DNA from: Neobacillus sp. YX16 | Lineage (GTDB): Bacteria > Bacillota > Bacilli > Bacillales > Cytobacillaceae | Length of the DNA stretch: 64,000 bases | NCBI RefSeq assembly: GCF_030123505.1 | Contig: NZ_CP126115.1 | Location: 4,540,001-4,604,000, forward strand | Reading direction: 5' to 3' | Shown here: positions 33,862 to 43,348 of the stretch, one piece after another | How the letters are laid out: every line of letters starts with the position of its first letter | Position numbering within the stretch: position 1 is the stretch's first letter | The notes under the pieces: generated by a model | What the model was told of the DNA's origin: nothing | Databases searched by the model: none | Seen by the model: the letters and a program-made list of their open reading frames with translations, nothing else | Made by a program: the position numbers and the translations under genes

Positions 33862-33936
33862 ATAATAAACTCCTTCTGTAAAGCTTGTTTTAATGAATTG
33901 TAAAGGTTTTGTAAATCTGTGTATGACTTTTGTAAA
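33862..33936 (-). promoter_or_regulatory. PhoP-box array and promoter of the pst operon
   Basis: On the minus strand, hexamers TTTACA, CATACA, TTTACA, TTTACA, TTAAAA and TTTACA begin at 33936, 33925, 33915, 33904, 33893 and 33882, an almost exact 11-bp period. This is the PhoP direct-repeat pattern (TTAACA-like every 11 bp). A TATTAT (33862-33867) nine bases past the last repeat is the probable -10. Expected to be activated by PhoP~P under phosphate starvation. Confidence 0.85.
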
Positions 33937-33989
33937 TCATAAATAAAAATGTACTATTATTAACATGTTCTATTTTAAACAAAATATAA

Positions 33990-34022
33990 AAAAACCTGCC
34001 TCAGGTTATTGAGACAGGTTGG
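33990..34022 (-). terminator. Terminator after pbpA
   Basis: The minus-strand stem AACCTGTCTCA/TGAGGCAGGTT (one mismatch) is followed by TTTTTATATTTTG. Confidence 0.85.
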
Positions 34023-34028
34023 GGAAAA

Positions 34029-36188
34029 CTATTGGTTGTTTTGTTGGGTATCTGTTGTTTCATTTGTATCTTCAGCATTCTCTACAGCGTCTTGGTTTTC
34101 CGTCGCAGGAGTCTGTTTCTTTAGATTAAAATAGGTATCCATTACCCTTTTCCCAATCATATTAGCTGTAGCTGGACCGCTGTTTCCCTGATATGCCCAT
34201 GGAACTAAAACGGCCATGGCGACCTCTGGATTATCAAACGGTGCATAGCTTATAAGACTAAGATTCATCACTTCAGGCGGTATTTTCCCAAAGTTCTTTC
34301 GCTGAGGACCATCATAAAAAGCTTGGGCCGTCCCTGTTTTACCTGCAGGATTGTACTCCACACCCTTAAAGGTACTAACACCGGTACCATCCCCAACTTG
34401 CATAACCATTCTAAAGCCTTCCTGTACCCGATCAATCCATTCATCCTTACCATCAATGCGATTTAATATATTGGGTTCAATTTCTTGAATAATCGGACCA
34501 AGTTGGTTACTCTCAAGCACAGGTTCACGAATCTCCTTTACAATATGAGGCTGGACACGGTAGCCGCCGTTAGCAATGGTTGAAACATATTGTGCTAATT
34601 GCATAACCGTATAGGTATCATACTGGCCAATTGCTAAGTCAAGTAATAATCCAGGCTGCTTCAAAGGTCCAACATATCCAGTACTCTCATTTGGAAGGTC
34701 AATTCCGGTTTTGGTACCAAGACCAAACTGACTGAAAGATTGACGCATCGTGTCAAAAGCAGTTAAATCTAATGGAAGCGGCTTATTCGGTGAGTATGTT
34801 CCACCTGCCATCTCAATCACAGTCTTCCACATATAAACGTTTGATGATACTTGTAGTGCTCTTAGGTCATTAATAGAACCAAAGTTCTTCCAAGATGATT
34901 TAGGTGGTGTATTTTTTATTACTAAAGGTGAATCATACTGAATAGAACCTGGCCGAATTGCCCCTGTATTATATCCAGTTAAAATCGTCGCTCCTTTGAC
35001 AACAGATCCAACTGCATATGAGGTCGTTATATTCCCAAGTGCAAAGTCACGCATTTCTTGTTTATTGGTCTCATCATTTTTAGCAATTTGCTTTCCGGCC
35101 ATTGTTAATATTTCACCGGTATGTGGATTCATAAGAACAACAAAGGCACGGTCTAAAAGAGCCGATTTAGAATTTTGCTTTGCATTCCAAAGTTCCTCTT
35201 CAATAATCTTTTCTATTTCTAGTTGAAGATTCATATCAATCGTCAGAACAAGATCTTTTCCACGCTGCCCTTCAGAAACCTCTTCAGTAGATAGTATTTT
35301 CCCACCTTTATCAGTGACATTTTTAACTTTACCTTTTTGACCATGTAAAACATCTTCATATTGGAGCTCAATATAGCTTTTACCGACCCGATCATTTCGA
35401 CTATAATCCCGAGCAAGATATTCCTCTAGTTTGTCCTTCGGTAAACCTTCACCAGAAGATGTTACATTTCCAAGTACAGTTTTTAATGTGTTCCCAAATG
35501 CATAATATCGTTCCCAATCCGTAGTAGTATCAACACCAGGCAGCTCTTCTAAATTTTCACTGACAACTGCAAATTCTTCAGGCGTTACATTTTCATTTTT
35601 TACGATTTGTTGGGTTAATGCATAACCACTATTAAATTCCCTAAAAATGGCCAGGGTTTCTAAGTCTTGTTGAGATAAACTTTTAAGGTCTTTTTCAGTA
35701 ATTCTTTTTAGCTGAAGGTTATATAGTTCTTTATCATCTAGTTCGTCTTGGTCGTATAAGTCCCATTCTTTTTCAGTAATTTTTTCTTTTGCTTTTTCAG
35801 GATTCTTTAACAACCAGAAATCCTTTTTATCACGATCCCGAATTTTAGAGGTATCTTTATCAATCAGCTGTGCCAAACGTTCCGCGGTTTCAAGCATATC
35901 CTCTTGGCTTGAATCCTGAAATTTTGTGTAAGTAATAGCGTTTAACGGGGTATTATCAACAATAATTTTCCCGTTACGGTCAAACATTTTCCCCCGAGGC
36001 ACTGGGTTATTTACGGTTATATCTTCTGTTCGCTCGATTTCACGTTTAAAATCTTCCCCATAAACGATTTGTACTAAACCTAAACGCAGAATTAGAACAG
36101 AAAACAGCATAAATACAACAAAGAAAAGCATGTTCAAGCGAAAAGTAACATGCTGTTTCTTCTTCTTTTTAATATTCAAGTTCTCCAC
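34029..36188 (-). CDS. pbpA: Penicillin-binding protein 2-type transpeptidase PbpA
   Basis: A 719-residue class B PBP. One N-terminal membrane anchor (about 17-42), a pedestal domain with [18 protein letters not shown] (about 62-80), and a transpeptidase domain with SxxK S395-VVK, the SSN motif in VSSNVYMWK and the KTG motif in [11 protein letters not shown]. It cross-links peptidoglycan, in rods chiefly during elongation with RodA. The Asp/Asn/Gln/Thr-rich C-terminal tail is low complexity. Located upstream of pstS as in B. subtilis pbpA (yqgF). TATAAT at 36206-36211 (minus) is a likely -10 of its promoter. Confidence 0.94.
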   Translation of the reverse strand: MENLNIKKKKKQHVTFRLNMLFFVVFMLFSVLILRLGLVQIVYGEDFKREIERTEDITVNNPVPRGKMFDRNGKIIVDNTPLNAITYTKFQDSSQEDMLETAERLAQLIDKDTSKIRDRDKKDFWLLKNPEKAKEKITEKEWDLYDQDELDDKELYNLQLKRITEKDLKSLSQQDLETLAIFREFNSGYALTQQIVKNENVTPEEFAVVSENLEELPGVDTTTDWERYYAFGNTLKTVLGNVTSSGEGLPKDKLEEYLARDYSRNDRVGKSYIELQYEDVLHGQKGKVKNVTDKGGKILSTEEVSEGQRGKDLVLTIDMNLQLEIEKIIEEELWNAKQNSKSALLDRAFVVLMNPHTGEILTMAGKQIAKNDETNKQEMRDFALGNITTSYAVGSVVKGATILTGYNTGAIRPGSIQYDSPLVIKNTPPKSSWKNFGSINDLRALQVSSNVYMWKTVIEMAGGTYSPNKPLPLDLTAFDTMRQSFSQFGLGTKTGIDLPNESTGYVGPLKQPGLLLDLAIGQYDTYTVMQLAQYVSTIANGGYRVQPHIVKEIREPVLESNQLGPIIQEIEPNILNRIDGKDEWIDRVQEGFRMVMQVGDGTGVSTFKGVEYNPAGKTGTAQAFYDGPQRKNFGKIPPEVMNLSLISYAPFDNPEVAMAVLVPWAYQGNSGPATANMIGKRVMDTYFNLKKQTPATENQDAVENAEDTNETTDTQQNNQ

Positions 36189-36302
36189 TTCCTTGCCATC
36201 TCGACATTATAAGCCTTATTTTAGCGGAAAATCACCCTATTTACTACGAAAAACACTTACCAATTGACAACATTCAACAAACAATGGCAAAACCCTAATT
36301 AA

Positions 36303-36730
36303 TAGGCTGTGTAAAGGTGAATATTGATTTTAGAACTCTGTTGATTTGTGCGGAAGGCGCGAGACTCCTCGAAAATGCTATCGCATTTTCTTCGTGCGTG
36401 GGCCGATTTGAGGATGTAATTCAATGTCCTGCAGGAGGACGGGACAGGGGAGACCCCTCTTATCTCTTAGCGCCGAGGAGTAGGAAAGGCGGAAGCGCCT
36501 TGTACAGCCCCAACAAGCGCTGGAGGGCCTGACGATGAAGTCGTTCTTTGACTTCATCGTTGGGACCGAAGCGACTCGAGGGGCTAGGCGCTGCAGCTAG
36601 ACAGGCTTCCCGAACCGCCTGCGGAAAGCGAAGCGCCTCGGTACAGGCAGTCACCGCCTGTCCCTACGTGGATTATTCGAAGAAGCATTCCTTAGTGGAG
36701 CACAAATCAACAGCCAATTTAACACAGCCA
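36303..36730. mobile_element. MITE-like repeat, family A, copy 2 with nested insertions
   Basis: Outer inverted ends TAGGCTGTGTAAA (36303) and TTTAACACAGCCA (to 36730) and the inner repeats GTTGATTTGTGC (36340-36351) and GCACAAATCAAC (36700-36711) bracket the element. Compared with copy 1 (9562-9790, inverted), it carries the 118-bp family B repeat at 36485-36602, placed between GAGGAG and GGCTTCCC. It also has about 57 bp beginning CGGTACAGGCAGTCACCGCC before the inner right end. No transposase is encoded; open frames in it are chance. Confidence 0.78.
36485..36602 (-). repeat. Family B repeat, long 118-bp form, inside family A copy 2
   Basis: On the minus strand it opens GTCTAGCTGCAGCGCCTAG and closes GGCGCTTCCGCCTTT. 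It folds as nested stems: AGCGCC/GGCGCT, then AGCCCC/GGGGCT, and an inner 11-bp hairpin ACGATGAAGTC/GACTTCATCGT. It interrupts the family A element, with AG at both junctions as a possible short target duplication. Confidence 0.72.
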
Positions 36731-36770
36731 AAAAAAAAAATACGATGAGTAATAAGGATTACTCATCGCA

Positions 36771-37988
36771 TTACACTGTGGGTATTTGGACTTTTCTTAC
36801 AAACAAATATATCAACGAATGTCCTGCCCCAATAAATAAAAGGAGGATTGGAATGCTTTTTTCAGCGTCAAACAAGGTTACGGCTGCTAAGAAAGACAAA
36901 ATCGAAACAATTCTCCCCAAATTAATAAAAATCTCCCGAACAACAATATACTCTATTCTCATTTCTGCAGCTTTCCAAGCACTTCCAATAATATCATATG
37001 TAGTTGACATATAAGGGACAAGCAAAAGAGGATAAGCAACCGCTATCATGGCCGCATAAATTAATAGTTTTACATAATTAATATCCCAGACAATTAACAA
37101 AACAGCTAAATAAAGAATAATACCGCCAACTAGAATAGCCTTTTTCCGCTTGTTCTTCTTAATTAACCGGGATGCAGCATAATAGGCTATGAAGGAAATT
37201 CCGGAATTAATAAGTCCAAACGTCCCTAGAGCCAGCTCACTTCCGGTGGAAATATAGACGAATACGGAGATAATAAATAAAAACGTTCCTTCTCTAAGTC
37301 CTTGAAAAAAATTAGCATTAGTGATAAGCCGCCAATTTTCATTTTTCTTTCTTTCATCCAGAATTCGTTTAAAACAATACTTTCCATTGGCAGGTCGCGG
37401 CTTTAACGAAAAGCTCAAAAACACAGCAAGTGCAAATAGCGATAAGGAAATTCCAAAAACAATGGTATACCCTGTAAATTTTTCAAATCGTGTAATAATA
37501 AAGCCTGCAGCAATCGGTCCAATCATCCCGCCAGTCGAGGATAAGATTCCTAAAAAGCCATTAAAAAAATCTCTCGTTTCAGGCTCGGTTATTTCAAAAG
37601 TTAAAACATTGTAAGCAAGCCAATAAAACCCATATCCAATTCCAAGGAGACTTCCTAAAAGTAATAAATAGGTTGAAGCATTTTTGCCAGTTATTAAAAC
37701 CATTAAGTAAAAAAGCGCTAAAAAACTAACCCCCACTCTTAACACTTTAACGCGATCAATTTTCTTTGCCCATCTGCCAGCTAGGATAAAGGTTAATGGC
37801 TGTAAAATGACAATCGAAAGGTTATATAGTGCAAGGTCAGAATATTCTCCTGTTTGTTTCCATAAATAAATATTCACAAAAGTATTTGATAGTGCAACAC
37901 TTAAAGAATACGTGCCACCAATGAATAACAATAAGGATAAATCTTTTGTTAATTGTACGTCACCTAACAACTTAAATTTTTTCGCCAT
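36771..37988 (-). CDS. yqgE: Major facilitator superfamily transporter YqgE
   Basis: A 405-residue MFS protein with about 12 predicted helices. MFS hallmarks are the loop 2-3 region GRWAKKIDRVKVLRVG and the helix pair around GYGFYWLAYNVLTFEITEPE. The substrate is unknown. Position between pbpA and sodA matches B. subtilis yqgE. AAAGGGGAGTTTTT is the ribosome site. A nested repeat lies beyond its 3' end, and no typical terminator is seen apart from the repeat's own hairpins. Confidence 0.88.
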   Translation of the reverse strand: MAKKFKLLGDVQLTKDLSLLLFIGGTYSLSVALSNTFVNIYLWKQTGEYSDLALYNLSIVILQPLTFILAGRWAKKIDRVKVLRVGVSFLALFYLMVLITGKNASTYLLLLGSLLGIGYGFYWLAYNVLTFEITEPETRDFFNGFLGILSSTGGMIGPIAAGFIITRFEKFTGYTIVFGISLSLFALAVFLSFSLKPRPANGKYCFKRILDERKKNENWRLITNANFFQGLREGTFLFIISVFVYISTGSELALGTFGLINSGISFIAYYAASRLIKKNKRKKAILVGGIILYLAVLLIVWDINYVKLLIYAAMIAVAYPLLLVPYMSTTYDIIGSAWKAAEMRIEYIVVREIFINLGRIVSILSFLAAVTLFDAEKSIPILLLFIGAGHSLIYLFVRKVQIPTV

Positions 37989-38057
37989 AAAAACTCCCCT
38001 TTGTGATAAGGGTTAGTCTTTAACAAGCCGGGGTCCTTTATACGAAAAAAACAAAAA

Positions 38058-38081
38058 GACAGCTGAAATCAGCTGTCTCCC
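38058..38081 (-). terminator. Terminator after sodA
   Basis: A 10-bp stem AGACAGCTGA/TCAGCTGTCT with a 2-nt loop (AA) is followed by TTTTTGTTTTTTTCG on the minus strand. Confidence 0.88.
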
Positions 38082-38095
38082 TTAATACTTTTTTA

Positions 38096-38704
38096 TTATT
38101 TCGCAGCGCTGTAACGCTTAGAAACTTCATCCCAGTTTACAACATTCCAGAAAGAAGAGATGTAATCAGGACGGCGGTTTTGGTAGTTTAAGTAATAAGC
38201 ATGCTCCCAAACATCAAGACCTAAGATAGGTGTCTTACCTTCCATTAGAGGAGAGTCTTGGTTAGGTGTGCTAGACACTTCTAGTTCTCCATTGCTTACA
38301 GATAACCAAGCCCAGCCAGAGCCAAAACGAGTTGTAGCCGCTTTCGCGAATTCCTCTTTAAAGCTTTCCAAGCTGCCAAATTTATTATTGATTGCGTCTG
38401 CTAGTTCACCAGTTGGCGCGCCGCCTCCATTTGGAGAAAGGATTTGCCAGAAAAGTGCATGGTTCGCATGACCTCCGCCATTATTACGTACTGCTGTACG
38501 AACTGCTTCAGGAACCGCATCAAGGTTTGCAACTACCTCTTCAACAGATTTAGATAATAATTCCTCATTACCTTGTAGTGCATTATTTAAATTTGTCACA
38601 TAGGTGTTGTGATGTTTAGTGTGATGGATATTCATTGTTTCTTTGTCGATGTGAGGCTCAAGTGCGTCATACGCATAAGGTAATTGTGGTAATTCAAATG
38701 CCAT
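38096..38704 (-). CDS. sodA: Manganese superoxide dismutase
   Basis: A 202-residue Fe/Mn-type SOD. The metal ligands are H27 (NIHHTKHH), the His in NHALFWQ, and D and H of the [19 protein letters not shown] motif. The [11 protein letters not shown] segment and Gln-poor pocket are of the Mn type found in Bacillus. Removes superoxide in the cytoplasm. AGGAGGAAATAACA is a strong ribosome site. It is divergent from an Fnr-type regulator gene. Confidence 0.96.
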   Translation of the reverse strand: MAFELPQLPYAYDALEPHIDKETMNIHHTKHHNTYVTNLNNALQGNEELLSKSVEEVVANLDAVPEAVRTAVRNNGGGHANHALFWQILSPNGGGAPTGELADAINNKFGSLESFKEEFAKAATTRFGSGWAWLSVSNGELEVSSTPNQDSPLMEGKTPILGLDVWEHAYYLNYQNRRPDYISSFWNVVNWDEVSKRYSAAK

Positions 38705-39009
38705 TGTTATTTCCTCCTATGTATAAAAAGTATTTTTCCAGCTTTAGTTGTGTCTAAAATCAAAACGATATTAGAATATTCCTAAAGCTTTGTAGCTTAA
38801 GATTATCAGAGATAGTCTATTGTTTCAAATAAAATGCTTTGTTCCTAACAAATATACAATCTCCTTCCCGGTAAAATTTTATACATTAATTTTTTAGGAA
38901 TGAAAACAGTTATAATTACAAAGTTTTCGATAAATTGTCATGTTTCAACCGGTGATAGGTTGTAAATACATGATTTAATCAAATTGTAGGGATAAAAGGA
39001 GTGGGAAAT
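38705..39009. other. Divergent intergenic region, sodA / fnr-type regulator
   Basis: This 305-bp AT-rich gap contains TATAAT at 38911-38916 (plus strand), a possible -10 for the regulator without a recognisable -35. I see no clear Fur, PerR or Fnr operator here and no gene. Confidence 0.4.
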
Positions 39010-39705
39010 ATGCTTAAAAGCAGTTTTTCTATATATAGTTTGTTAGATCGATTCTTTGGAAAAGCAGAACAAATACAAAAGGTAAAAGCGGATACTGTAC
39101 TTTTTCAGGAGAAGGATGCTGTTGAATATGTATATCTACTGCTTAGTGGAAGCGTTTCACTAGGGAGAGTTCACATGCGCGGCAAAGACTTTATTTTAAA
39201 AATAGTAAATAGCAGAGAATTAATAGTGGAATATCAAATATTTAAAGATACTCCACATTATCAGTTTTATGCAAAGACCCTTTCTGATTGTGAAATAATT
39301 GCAATAAAAAAAGACCATTTTGAAGAATTTATCATGAATGACCCTGATGCGATGAATGCTTTTGTGGCATGGTTAAGCACAAGCTACCTAAAGGCTCAAA
39401 TGAAATGCCAGGACCTGATTATGAATGGAAAAAAGGGAGGTTTATACTCCATCCTTATCCGTCTTTGTAATACCTACGGGGTAAAGTCAGACGATGGAAT
39501 TCTCATTGATATGCCATTAACCCACCAAGAGCTTGCCAACCTAACCTTTGGAACAAGAGAAGTTATTCAACGTGCATTAAAAGAATTGCGGGAAAAAGAT
39601 GTGCTATCCTATGATCAGCAAAAATTCACAATAAAAAATCTTAGATATTTAAAACAAGAAGTAGACTGTCAAAACTGCCCATATGAAATTTGTGGTGTAA
39701 ATTAA
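39010..39705 (+). CDS. fnr: Fnr-type Crp family regulator with C-terminal Fe-S motif
   Basis: A 231-residue regulator. An N-terminal cyclic-nucleotide-like beta-roll (about 15-110) is followed by a dimerisation helix and a winged HTH (THQELANLTFGTREVIQRAL, about 171-190). The C-terminal motif is C220-x2-C223-x4-C228, and there is an Asp (D135) in KCQD. This matches the three-Cys-one-Asp [4Fe-4S] arrangement of B. subtilis Fnr (C227, C230, C235, D141). It is therefore probably an oxygen-responsive regulator; the name is inferred from the motif, as B. subtilis fnr is elsewhere. ATG 39010 follows AAAGGAG; a GTG at 39001 overlaps that site. Confidence 0.8.
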   Translation: MLKSSFSIYSLLDRFFGKAEQIQKVKADTVLFQEKDAVEYVYLLLSGSVSLGRVHMRGKDFILKIVNSRELIVEYQIFKDTPHYQFYAKTLSDCEIIAIKKDHFEEFIMNDPDAMNAFVAWLSTSYLKAQMKCQDLIMNGKKGGLYSILIRLCNTYGVKSDDGILIDMPLTHQELANLTFGTREVIQRALKELREKDVLSYDQQKFTIKNLRYLKQEVDCQNCPYEICGVN

Positions 39706-39744
39706 AAAAACTCCTGCTCACAATCATGAGCAGGAGTTTTTTTT
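39706..39744. terminator. Bidirectional terminator, fnr-type gene / yqgC
   Basis: A 15-bp stem (AAAAACTCCTGCTCA with TGAGCAGGAGTTTTT) has a 6-nt loop between two convergent genes. Confidence 0.92.
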
Positions 39745-39746
39745 GA

Positions 39747-40229
39747 CTAAAGTACTACTAAGAAGAAATATACAATCATGAGGATTTGAATGATTGTTTT
39801 TGTAATGACGCTGCTGATAAATCCGACAACAGATCCAAAGCCAATCTTCAAACTACTTTTGAAATCCCTTTTATTTACTAACAGTTCTGCTCCCACCGCT
39901 CCGATAAATGGACCAAGCAATATTCCCAAGAACGGGATGACAAATGGACCAAGTATTAGACCTATCGTACTTCCCCAGACCCCAGCCTTCGAACCGCCAT
40001 ATTTTTGAATTCCAACCATATTGGCGATATAATCCGCAATAAACAAAAGAATGATAAAAAAACTTTGAATCAACCAAAAGAACCAGCCAAAAGGCTCAAA
40101 GGAAAAAAAGACACCATACAATATATATCCAGCTAATAAGAACAACACACTAGGGATGATGGGGTAAATGAGTCCAACAAACCCAATGATAAATAGAATG
40201 ACGATAACTGACCAATAGACTATCTCCAA
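39747..40229 (-). CDS. yqgC: DUF456 family membrane protein YqgC
   Basis: A 160-residue protein with four to five hydrophobic helices and the repeated glycine-rich block GSTIGLILGPFVIPFLGILL then GPFIGAVGAELL, the signature of DUF456. Two copies of this glycine-rich hairpin are typical, as in membrane proteins with broken helices. Function is unknown to me. Position next to yqgB agrees with B. subtilis. Confidence 0.88.
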   Translation of the reverse strand: MEIVYWSVIVILFIIGFVGLIYPIIPSVLFLLAGYILYGVFFSFEPFGWFFWLIQSFFIILLFIADYIANMVGIQKYGGSKAGVWGSTIGLILGPFVIPFLGILLGPFIGAVGAELLVNKRDFKSSLKIGFGSVVGFISSVITKTIIQILMIVYFFLVVL

Positions 40230-40307
40230 TAATGTTCATTCCTTTAGAAAATTTATTTTAAGAAATATACGGATTCATTCCCTAATTGGTTTCATAATTC
40301 ATCATTC

Positions 40308-40336
40308 TTGTTAATATCAGTTCCTACAGCTACAAT
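40308..40336 (+). promoter_or_regulatory. Sigma-A promoter for yqgB
   Basis: TTGTTA (40308-40313), a 17-bp spacer and TACAAT (40331-40336) lie 33 bp before the yqgB start. Confidence 0.7.
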
Positions 40337-40368
40337 AGAATGGTGAATCTTTATTAGGGTGGTAAGTT

Positions 40369-41148
40369 ATGAATATTTTCAAACAATTTTATAAAAGTAC
40401 TCATTCACCAAAGGACATTGCCTCTTTTCGCTTTCAGGGAATTGGAAAAACAATTTTATATGTATTTCTTCTCACATTACTCTCCATATTGCCTTCTATT
40501 TATTACATAAGTACAATGCTTACTGCTGGAATTGAAGGGACAAAATCCGTAATGAATGATGAACTCCCCTCCTTTACAATAGACAATGGGAGTTTATCTG
40601 CAGATACAGATGAACCTATTACCATCGAAAGAGGAGAATTTTCCATTATTTTCGATCCAACGGGAGTTATTTCAACCGATGATGTGGAAGATGAAGAGAA
40701 TGCCTTCGCTTTACTTAAGAATGAAATTGCAGTATCAGCAGGAGGAAGAATCGATACCTATTCGTACTCCATGCTTGAAGGCTTAACACTTACGAAAGAT
40801 GATTTTATTGACTTAGTCGATACAGTAGATGGAATGAAAGGAATTATTATTCCAGTCATTGCTTCTCTTATCTTCCTCTTTTCAAGTGCGATAAATTTCA
40901 TTGAAGTGTCCATACTGGCTTTATTCGGCTTAGCATTAAAAAATCTGGCTGGCAGAAGTATTAGTTATCGCCACCTATGGAGAATGGCCGCTTACAGTGT
41001 AACACTGCCAACGGTATTCTTTACCATTATGAGTGCTATTAATACACCTGTACCAAATAGCTTCATGATCAATTGGTTTGTTGAAATAATCATCTTATAC
41101 TTAGCAATTAAAGAAATTCCAAAAGAAAAAGCAACTATCGAGAACTAA
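40369..41148 (+). CDS. yqgB: DUF1189 family membrane protein YqgB
   Basis: A 259-residue protein. It opens with FKQFYKSTHSPKDIASFRFQ, the DUF1189 N-terminal motif, then one membrane helix (about 24-46), an extracytoplasmic domain of about 110 residues rich in acidic residues, and three to four C-terminal helices. Similar topology is seen in proteins linked to MalF/maltodextrin clusters, but the role here is unknown. GGGTGGTAAGTT is a moderate ribosome site. The stop codon lies in the following terminator's upstream arm. Confidence 0.88.
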   Translation: MNIFKQFYKSTHSPKDIASFRFQGIGKTILYVFLLTLLSILPSIYYISTMLTAGIEGTKSVMNDELPSFTIDNGSLSADTDEPITIERGEFSIIFDPTGVISTDDVEDEENAFALLKNEIAVSAGGRIDTYSYSMLEGLTLTKDDFIDLVDTVDGMKGIIIPVIASLIFLFSSAINFIEVSILALFGLALKNLAGRSISYRHLWRMAAYSVTLPTVFFTIMSAINTPVPNSFMINWFVEIIILYLAIKEIPKEKATIEN

Positions 41149-41173
41149 CGCATCCCTTGGGTGCGTTTTTTCG
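41147..41173 (+). terminator. Terminator after yqgB
   Basis: AACGCA/TGCGTT plus CCC/GGG with a bulged T forms a 9-bp stem followed by TTTTTTCG. The hairpin uses the last bases of the yqgB stop codon. Confidence 0.8.
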
Positions 41174-41234
41174 TTCTATATCGCATTGGACAAGCATAGG
41201 AATGTACAAACATTCCATTTTGGAGGCATGTCTC

Positions 41235-41564
41235 ATGAAAAGAATTTTCCTTTTTCTATTTGGACTTCTAACCATTTATGTTATATATATTGATTTAACA
41301 GCCGGTACTCTACCTAAGGATGAATCCCTAGCACCTGAACAAGCAGTAGCGACAATGGCTGTCCCTGAAAATACGATTGCCGCATTCGAGGCCGAAGTTG
41401 AACCTGGTGAAACACTCATATCCATTGTCGAAGGTCATATTAATAAGCCTTTACCCGTCTCAATTGACGAATTAATTGGGGATTTCAAAAGCCTAAACCC
41501 AGGTCAATCTCCGGAGAAAATCCAAATTGGTGCCTCCTATCAATTTCCTGATTACTCAAAATAG
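41235..41564 (+). CDS. yqfZ: YqfZ-like LysM-type protein
   Basis: A 109-residue protein starting MKRIFLFLFGLLTIYVIYID, an N-terminal anchor or signal. After a linker, residues from about 58 form a LysM-like module (VEPGETLISIVEGHINK, DFKSLNPGQSPEKIQIGASY). The ATG at 41235 follows TGGAGGCATG; the frame opening at 41157 lies in the upstream terminator. It is the YqfZ homologue by sequence and by its place before ispG. It is probably targeted to the cell wall or spore surface, an inference from LysM. Confidence 0.85.
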   Translation: MKRIFLFLFGLLTIYVIYIDLTAGTLPKDESLAPEQAVATMAVPENTIAAFEAEVEPGETLISIVEGHINKPLPVSIDELIGDFKSLNPGQSPEKIQIGASYQFPDYSK

Positions 41565-41583
41565 GGAAACCAAGGCGTCAGTC

Positions 41584-41613
41584 TTGTCAAGATTAGTAAA
41601 GGACTGATAAAAT
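41584..41613 (+). promoter_or_regulatory. Sigma-A promoter for ispG
   Basis: TTGTCA (41584-41589), an 18-bp spacer and TAAAAT (41608-41613) lie 60 bp before the ispG start. Confidence 0.6.
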
Positions 41614-41672
41614 AATAGGTGCGTGTTAAACTAAACTATTATTCGAATCCAATTTGAAGGAGCGAATTTCCC

Positions 41673-42785
41673 TTGAGTGAAATTATTCATCGTACAAAGA
41701 CCCGTCCAATAAAAGTTGGCAATTTAACCATTGGCGGCAGTAACGAATTATTTATACAAAGCATGACAACTACTAAAACACATGATGTTGAAGCCACTGT
41801 TGCTGAAATAAAACGTCTTGAAGAGGCAGGCTGTCAAATTGTTCGGGTAGCGTGTCCCGACGAACGAGCAGCTAATGCCATTCCTGAAATAAAAAAAAGA
41901 ATTAATATCCCATTAGTTGTCGATATCCATTTTGATTATAAATTGGCGCTTAAGGCTATTGAAGGCGGCGCTGATAAAATCCGGATTAATCCAGGAAATA
42001 TTGGTAAGCGTGAGAAAGTTGAAGCTGTTGTTAAGGCTGCAAAGGAACGTGGAATACCAATTCGAATTGGTGTAAATGCTGGATCACTGGAAAAAAGGAT
42101 ACTTGAGAAATATGGGTATCCAACTGCCGATGGGATGGTTGAGAGTGCCCTACATCATATCAAAATCCTTGAAGACTTGGATTTCCATGATATCATCGTT
42201 TCCATGAAAGCATCCGATGTAAATCTTGCAATCGAAGCATACGAAAAAGCTTCCAAGGCATTTGATTATCCTTTACACTTAGGTATTACTGAGTCAGGAA
42301 CTCTTTTTGCAGGTACCGTTAAAAGTGCTGCAGGATTGGGAGCAATTATTAGCAAAGGAATCGGGAATACTCTCCGCATTTCTTTAAGTGCCGATCCTGT
42401 TGAAGAAGTCAAAGTAGCCAGAGAGCTTTTAAAAGTATTTGGCCTTTCTTCCAATGCTGCAACGTTAATCTCGTGCCCAACCTGTGGAAGAATCGAAATC
42501 GATTTAATCAGTATTGCAAATGAAGTCGAAGAGTATATCTCGACAATAAAAGCGCCAATTAAAGTGGCTGTTTTGGGATGCGCTGTAAACGGTCCTGGTG
42601 AGGCAAGAGAAGCCGACATTGGAATTGCCGGTGCACGTGGTGAAGGCTTACTCTTCCGTAAAGGTGAGATTGTCCGTAAAGTACCAGAAGCTCAATTGGT
42701 CGATGAATTAAAGAAAGAAATCGATCAAATTGCAGAAGAGTATTTCCAGAAAAAGGCAGCTGAAGAAGCTGAGGTTACAAATTAA
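41673..42785 (+). CDS. ispG: 4-hydroxy-3-methylbut-2-en-1-yl diphosphate synthase (flavodoxin)
   Basis: The penultimate MEP-pathway enzyme of isoprenoid synthesis, a [4Fe-4S] protein of 370 residues. The TIM barrel opens [20 protein letters not shown]; the cluster ligands are two Cys in SCPTCGR and one in [11 protein letters not shown], with the Glu ligand after it. The start is a TTG at 41673 with AAGGAG ten bases upstream; no ATG fits. It is monocistronic with its own promoter and terminator. IspH, the next enzyme, is encoded 7 kb away. Confidence 0.96.
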   Translation: MSEIIHRTKTRPIKVGNLTIGGSNELFIQSMTTTKTHDVEATVAEIKRLEEAGCQIVRVACPDERAANAIPEIKKRINIPLVVDIHFDYKLALKAIEGGADKIRINPGNIGKREKVEAVVKAAKERGIPIRIGVNAGSLEKRILEKYGYPTADGMVESALHHIKILEDLDFHDIIVSMKASDVNLAIEAYEKASKAFDYPLHLGITESGTLFAGTVKSAAGLGAIISKGIGNTLRISLSADPVEEVKVARELLKVFGLSSNAATLISCPTCGRIEIDLISIANEVEEYISTIKAPIKVAVLGCAVNGPGEAREADIGIAGARGEGLLFRKGEIVRKVPEAQLVDELKKEIDQIAEEYFQKKAAEEAEVTN

Positions 42786-42798
42786 AAAAAACGAGCTT

Positions 42799-42838
42799 GA
42801 AGAAACCCGGCAAAAGCTGCCGGGTTTCTTTTTTTGCC
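42799..42838 (+). terminator. Terminator after ispG
   Basis: The stem GAAACCCGGCA/TGCCGGGTTTC with a 5-nt loop is followed by TTTTTTTG. Confidence 0.92.
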
Positions 42839-42859
42839 CCTATATTTACAGGTTACCGT

Positions 42860-43240
42860 TTAAAAGAATGGGAGGATAAAGATACCAACAATAATTGATA
42901 TGGCACCTATCCCGATTGCCCACGCTCCCAGACTCTCTGCTCCTCGACGTCTGGCAACGAACCCTAATACAATACCTGCTGCACCAAAAAGAATCGGCAT
43001 GACAAACAGTGATAGTATGGATAGAACTAAAGCAGCCCATCCCATGCCTGTTCCCTCTCTTGCCCCTGTTCCTTCACCGGATTTTGATCTTTCCTGGAAT
43101 GCAGGGCGAGCGATTGGAACAGGAGCTGCGATTTCTGCTGCTGTTTCCTCTCTATAATCAGAAGGGTAATCTGGACTATCTACATCAGTGTTTGGACTTG
43201 GGAGATACCCACGTATTTTCGTGTCATTTTTATCTTCCAT
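42860..43240 (-). CDS. yqfX: YqfX-like membrane protein
   Basis: A 126-residue protein. The N-terminal 65 residues are hydrophilic and disordered-looking (acidic, Pro, Ala). Two membrane helices follow (about 67-90 and 95-123) separated by the arginine-rich ARRRGAESLG turn, a pattern seen in DUF4190-like families. Identified as YqfX by position between ispG and yqfW and by this layout. AGTGAGGGATTCGG is the ribosome site. Function unknown. Confidence 0.8.
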   Translation of the reverse strand: MEDKNDTKIRGYLPSPNTDVDSPDYPSDYREETAAEIAAPVPIARPAFQERSKSGEGTGAREGTGMGWAALVLSILSLFVMPILFGAAGIVLGFVARRRGAESLGAWAIGIGAISIIVGIFILPFF

Positions 43241-43348
43241 CCGAATCCCTCACTTTCAGTAATAGGAGCATTTATTATTGTTTGTAACTTTCGTCATTTT
43301 AGTATGGTAAAATAAAGTTAAAAACTTGGCAATTGAAGGTGACTGCAT

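Noticed and set aside
36317..36748. Three overlapping open frames (both strands) within family A copy 2
   Set aside because: All lie inside the nested repeat, cross the family B boundary and match no protein family.
42900..43287. Two plus-strand frames of 85 and 92 residues opposite yqfX
   Set aside because: They are antisense shadows of the yqfX coding sequence without ribosome sites.
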